Part shown: positions 60,015 through 64,000 of the stretch, in pieces
Layout of the letters: each line of letters starts with the position of its first letter
Position numbering within the stretch: the stretch's first letter is position 1
DNA from: Nymphaea colorata
Lineage: Eukaryota > Streptophyta > Magnoliopsida > Nymphaeales > Nymphaeaceae
Direction of reading: 5' to 3'
Length of the DNA stretch: 64,000 bases
Assembly (NCBI RefSeq): GCF_008831285.2
Contig: NC_045138.2
Location: 36,881,115 to 36,945,114, forward strand
Notes under the pieces: generated by a model
What the model saw: only the letters and a program-made list of their open reading frames with translations
What the model was told of the DNA's origin: nothing
Database searches by the model: none
Position numbers and translations under genes: made by a program

Positions 60015-61268
60015 ATGCCGTCTATGGCGTGTCACAGATCGGATAGATCCGGTGGCCGCCGCCTCACCTGGCTCGTCAAATCCTGCTGGCCAGACACACT
60101 TCCGGAGGCCCACCGCAAATTCGCCCACGTCCCGCCGGAGGACCACCAGCCGTCTTCCATCTCCGCCCTTCCTGACGACCTACTCACTGAGTGCCTCGCT
60201 CGACTCCCTTCATTCTCCCTCCGCTCCGCCTCTCTCGTCTGCCGCAAGTGGGCGGAAACACTATCCTCCCAGGCCTTCTATGATGCCCGGCGCCGACTCG
60301 GACGTCTCAACCACCTGCTCACGGCGTTCTCCGGCGCCCCCTCGGTCGTCCTTTCGGCTACTCTTCCCCTCTCCGCTCCGTCGGATTGGGCGCCCGCCCG
60401 CCCGCTTCCACTCTCCGGCCTAACCCTCTCCCACCTAGCCGTTGTCGGCCGGGACATCTACCTCCTCGGCCGTACTCCGTCCGCTGCATCGGTCACTCTC
60501 CGGTACGACCCATGGTCCGGTTCCGTTTCGCCGCGAGCACCGATGCGCCGCCCGCGTAAGCGCTTCGCGGCTTCCGTCATTGCCGGGAAGCTCTATGTTG
60601 CTGGCGGAGCCGTCCGCACGCTCAGCGGCGGCCGGGAGGCGGTGAACTCCGTGGAGGAATACGATCCAATAACCGATACATGGCGAGACGTGTCGGTGTG
60701 CGCGACGCCCCGGTACGGGTGCCAGGGCGCGTCGGTGGGAGGCCTGTTTTTCGTGCTCGGCGGTGTGAGGATCGTGGGGACAGCGGGGCCCAGAAGGAGG
60801 GAGGGCTACGTCTACGAATCGAACATGGACACGTACGACGCCGAAGCGATGACGTGGCGGCGGAGGAGGGCGGTGGTGCCCATCGGCGGCTGCGTGGTGG
60901 CGTCCTGTGGAGCAGGAGAGTTCGTCTACGTACTGGCGAGTCACGCGGTGGGCGTTTCGTTCTGGCGGTACGACTGGAAGCGGGACGAGTGGCAGAGAGA
61001 GCCGAATCCGGCAGTGGGGGAGGGCGGCGCGCCACCGGTCCGGGTCGACAACGCCCTCAGGTTCACTCTTGCCTCGGCCGGTAACCGGGTTCTCCTCGTC
61101 CAGACCGGCGGGAGCGTGTGCGACCTTTGGCGCCGGAGCGGGCGCAGCGGCCGCGGCTCGCCGGAGGGCCTGGTTCTCGTTTACCACTGCGAGACGGGCG
61201 AGTGGAGCCGGGCGCCGGACCTGCCTGTCGCAGTCAATGGCGCTGTTTGTGGGTGCGTCTACTGTTGA
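60015..61268 (+). CDS. F-box/kelch-repeat protein (At5g26960-like)
   Basis: Intronless frame of 417 residues, GC-rich. A basic N-terminal segment with LTWLVKSCWPD precedes an F-box at about 50-88 (ISALPDDLLTECLARLPSFS, VCRKWAETL), which would bind SKP1/ASK in an SCF ubiquitin ligase. The rest is a kelch beta-propeller with several repeats, for example KRFAASVIAGKLYVAGG with VNSVEEYDPITDTWRDV, and YESNMDTYDAEAMTWRRRRA. It ends DLPVAVNGAVCGCVYC. It is expected to recruit a substrate for ubiquitination; the substrate is unknown. The WLVKSCWP stretch resembles the N-terminus I recall for Arabidopsis At5g26960; the exact orthology is inferred. A uORF ends 18 bases upstream. A second ATG four codons in (MACHRSD) is an alternative start. 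Confidence 0.87.
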   Translation: MPSMACHRSDRSGGRRLTWLVKSCWPDTLPEAHRKFAHVPPEDHQPSSISALPDDLLTECLARLPSFSLRSASLVCRKWAETLSSQAFYDARRRLGRLNHLLTAFSGAPSVVLSATLPLSAPSDWAPARPLPLSGLTLSHLAVVGRDIYLLGRTPSAASVTLRYDPWSGSVSPRAPMRRPRKRFAASVIAGKLYVAGGAVRTLSGGREAVNSVEEYDPITDTWRDVSVCATPRYGCQGASVGGLFFVLGGVRIVGTAGPRRREGYVYESNMDTYDAEAMTWRRRRAVVPIGGCVVASCGAGEFVYVLASHAVGVSFWRYDWKRDEWQREPNPAVGEGGAPPVRVDNALRFTLASAGNRVLLVQTGGSVCDLWRRSGRSGRGSPEGLVLVYHCETGEWSRAPDLPVAVNGAVCGCVYC

Positions 61269-64000
61269 GACAAGGACGGTTTTGATCTTCGGTACTTAAA
61301 TTGCATTTCCTCATTTCTAATTAATGATTTTGTACTGGTGGCGAACTCTTACGTTTTTTCATTGGATTTGGGTGGAATGGCTGCCTTGAAGGAAGGGTTG
61401 GATTACTGGTTTCGGGAGGTAACGATTTCGCATTCCTGTTGGCCATGACTGTTCCAGATTGAGAGTTGGTATTTACATGAATGGTGCAGATTGGAAGTTC
61501 GTATGTCCTTTTGCGGGTGCTGGATCCGCAGCCTGGTTAGATGTGTGACTTGGGTTTCTTTCATCTTTGGATTGATGGGGAACTGCTGGAAATGTGATTA
61601 CACATGGTTTGATTAGGGTTGATCCAAACGGTAAACTTGATGCAGGAGTGCATAATGGGAGTATTAGTATAGAAATTTTAGAAAGGGCAAAAGAGGAAGA
61701 AGAAAGAATGAAGAGGATTTGATGGTTGGAACAGTAACAAAGTGAGAAGTTATCGAAGAATGTGAAGTAACTCTGGTTATAGCATGACATAGAAAGAAAT
61801 GAAGGTATTGACCTCGTCGCGCCGACTTGGTTAAAGCTTGATGAGGATGGGTATGATTCTTTTCTCGGCTAAGTCATTGATATTCAGTGTTCTATCATCA
61901 AGATACATATCTTATATGCCATTTACTATTTAATGAAGTAAATATGTTCCTTTATATGTAAATGCAAGTTGGTTGCAGGTGGGAAGCAGATTAAGGTTAG
62001 ACTTGCATTTTCATATTGCAGGAGATCCTCCATTTTGGCTCTCACAACTGTACATTATGCCAAGATCTTGATCTTCATTGCTTTGTTGCAGTATTCTATG
62101 ACCTTTTAATCCATTTAGTCTGAAGATAATAAATTATTATCATTATGGTTATTGTTGTACTGTAATGGATCTCATCTGATCTGCCGTCCAACAAAATGTA
62201 GCTGTGCGATGCTTGATCAGATTGCATTCCCAATTGGGTTGCCAGTATCTACAGTTGATTCACTTAGTTCCAAAAGGAAGAGTGTCAAAACGAATAACCA
62301 GACATGGTGTGAGCATCTAAATCATAAACATGATACCCCATATAGCTCAAATGAATGCCGCAGCCCTATGATTAGCACGCCGTCGTACATCCTCTGCGAA
62401 AATCAAGGAGTAGACGCGCTCAAAAGCAAAGCGCTTGAGCCACTTCTAAGCTTGTCCAACAACCATTTTGTTGGGCAGTAACGAAATATGTACCCTGATG
62501 ATCAATCATTCTCCTGCGAAAATGTTTGCATGTTATGAGATGAAAAATTATGTCATCATTGGCACTTTTCTGTTTGATCTTACCGTTGAACAGAATGTTG
62601 ATAATGTTCAAACGGTGTTATTAAAATCAGCTTATTCCAATCTGGATGAGCAAGAAGTATGCAACCCATCGCATGCAAAAGAGCTCGAATGCCCCACTTT
62701 CGTATTGTCTCCAAGGTCCACAACTGCGTCGGAGATTGGGGTTGGAGGTAGGCCAGGTTTGTAAAACTAGATTTTTAGAAACCCAGCCACCTGAACGGGC
62801 CTAAAACTATTGAGATAATAGAAGTCACCTTGCTTTCTACACATAGCACTGTTGACGTGTTCGGGATGCGTTAGGGCAGCTCAAAACTCTGGCTGGATCC
62901 TGCTTGATCTTGATAATTAAAATGATTTTCTTTAATTTTTCCTTCTATGTTGCAAACCTTCTACTCTATATTAACTCTGTCAAAGACGAAATCTACCATT
63001 TGCGAATCGTATCCAGCCTTCCTTTTTCAGTGTCTTCCTCGTGTGCTATCAGAACCCATCCACTGTTTCTTATATGCAGCAACGGTGTACGTTAACCATC
63101 AAATTGGTCTCAAAGTCATGCTTATAGGGTTGGCTTGCATAAGTTGCCTGATATATATAGTTTCCTAATATATATGCGTTCATATATACGTTCTTGCGTG
63201 TGTGTGTACAGTGCTCATGGTACTCTTTAAAAGCAGCACTTTAGAAACCGTGCATTTTCAATGCGTTTATTAAATTTCATAAACGTCCAGAAGAGCAAAG
63301 CCTGTACATTGATAGTAAAGCATGAAGAATGCATTCATGGAGACAGTTATTGAAAGTGGGGAGGGAGAACTTCTACAAGACATATTAGCCGAGACATTGT
63401 ACACAATACCTAGTTCAGAACCGCAGTAAATGATAGTGGCGCTTAGCAAGTCATCAACAATCATAGAAAGGGTTGGTTTTCACTTGTATCGAGACAACAG
63501 ATGAAGATTGCAGGCGCATGGCAAGACATGGACTGTACATATTATTAGTATATCACTATCCTCTGAGAAACCTCACTCCTTCCCGACAAAACTGTACAAT
63601 AATATGAAGTGCAATATGGATATCTGAGGCAGGACAACAAAAGCTAGTGTCCAACCCTACATTTTCATAACACAAGGGACCACTGCTTATCAAATTTCAA
63701 CAGAACAGCTTCACGTTGATCCAACTTATAAAGCCTTCAAAAAGGAATTATTGATGGTCTGGCTATCAGTGATCTTGGCTCGTTCAGCACCATCATGTTT
63801 TTGTCAGAATAGAAGACCAGCCTTGCACCTCAACCAACTCTCGGCATTGACATGAACACCCAGTAAAACCAGCAATGAGATACGATAGGCTTCACAGGAC
63901 TCATCCATCTTGGCAGTCGGTGCAAACTGAAATGAGATAGCCCACTGCAATGAGGTAGCCCATCACTTAGGTTTTTGTCTACCATCAAACCGTCATCGAC
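61269..64000. other. F-box gene 3' UTR and intergenic DNA to the window end
   Basis: No gene recognised. Adjacent open frames at 62152-62481 (109 codons, Ser/Asn-rich, e.g. SSKRKSVKTNNQTW) and 62468-62764 overlap in different frames and have no known relatives; they could be a remnant or chance. The final 700 bases could be the 3' UTR of a minus-strand gene beyond the window, but nothing proves it. Confidence 0.4.

Noticed and set aside
60435-61187. 250-codon minus-strand open frame in the F-box/kelch gene
   Set aside because: Antisense shadow of a GC-rich coding region; Pro/Arg/His-rich with no domain, whereas the plus strand has F-box and kelch motifs.
62152-62481. 109-codon Ser/Asn-rich open frame
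   Set aside because: No recognised family and no supporting splice sites; left as unassigned.

Overview
This is a 64 kb stretch of plant nuclear DNA. Genes have many GT-AG introns of hundreds to thousands of bases, AT-rich intergenic DNA full of (AT)n, (CT)n and poly-A tracts, and plant-specific families (SCAB, MYBC1/GARP, bZIP17/28, a thylakoid-lumen PsbP-domain protein, F-box/kelch). A flowering plant is certain at the level of gene content; I cannot name the species. No organelle, viral or bacterial block was seen.

Layout: (1) 1-1015, last exon of an unidentified + strand gene. (2) 3.1-12.7 kb, two tandem - strand paralogs of a two-exon Golgi-type glycosyltransferase with an EDDLE motif, sharing the same intron position and phase. 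(3) 12.7-18 kb, AT-rich intergenic DNA with degenerate repeats. (4) 18.1-29.0 kb, + strand SCAB1-type actin-binding protein: 12 coding exons rebuilt to 492 aa, a probable leader intron with short uORFs, and a 694-bp hAT-like non-autonomous element in one intron. (5) 31.2-34.6 kb, + strand B1-type mitotic cyclin, 10 exons, 443 aa, with three mitosis-specific activator (MSA) sites clustered upstream. (6) 34.7-41.8 kb, intergenic, starting with two tandem duplications. (7) 42.0-42.8 kb, intronless GARP factor of the MYBC1 type with a His/Arg-rich uORF. (8) 48.8-52.0 kb, + strand membrane-tethered bZIP17/28-type stress factor, ending 228 bp from (9) the convergent - strand PPD6 gene (53.8-52.2 kb). 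(10) 57.1 kb, tRNA-Leu(CAG) on the - strand. (11) 60.0-61.3 kb, intronless F-box/kelch gene. The remainder is intergenic.

The genes do not form a cluster with one function; they are ordinary neighbours covering cytoskeleton, cell cycle, transcription, ER stress, photosynthesis, glycosylation and protein turnover. All exon junctions were placed by eye from GT/AG sites, preserved reading phase and recalled family similarity; the rebuilt frames close exactly for all five spliced genes. The most interesting items are the hAT-like element with palindromic GTATCG/CGATAC ends and a perfect 8-bp target duplication, the MSA cluster, the uORFs, and long self-complementary (CT)n(AT)n(AG)n tracts. I saw no clear sign of a wholly new system.
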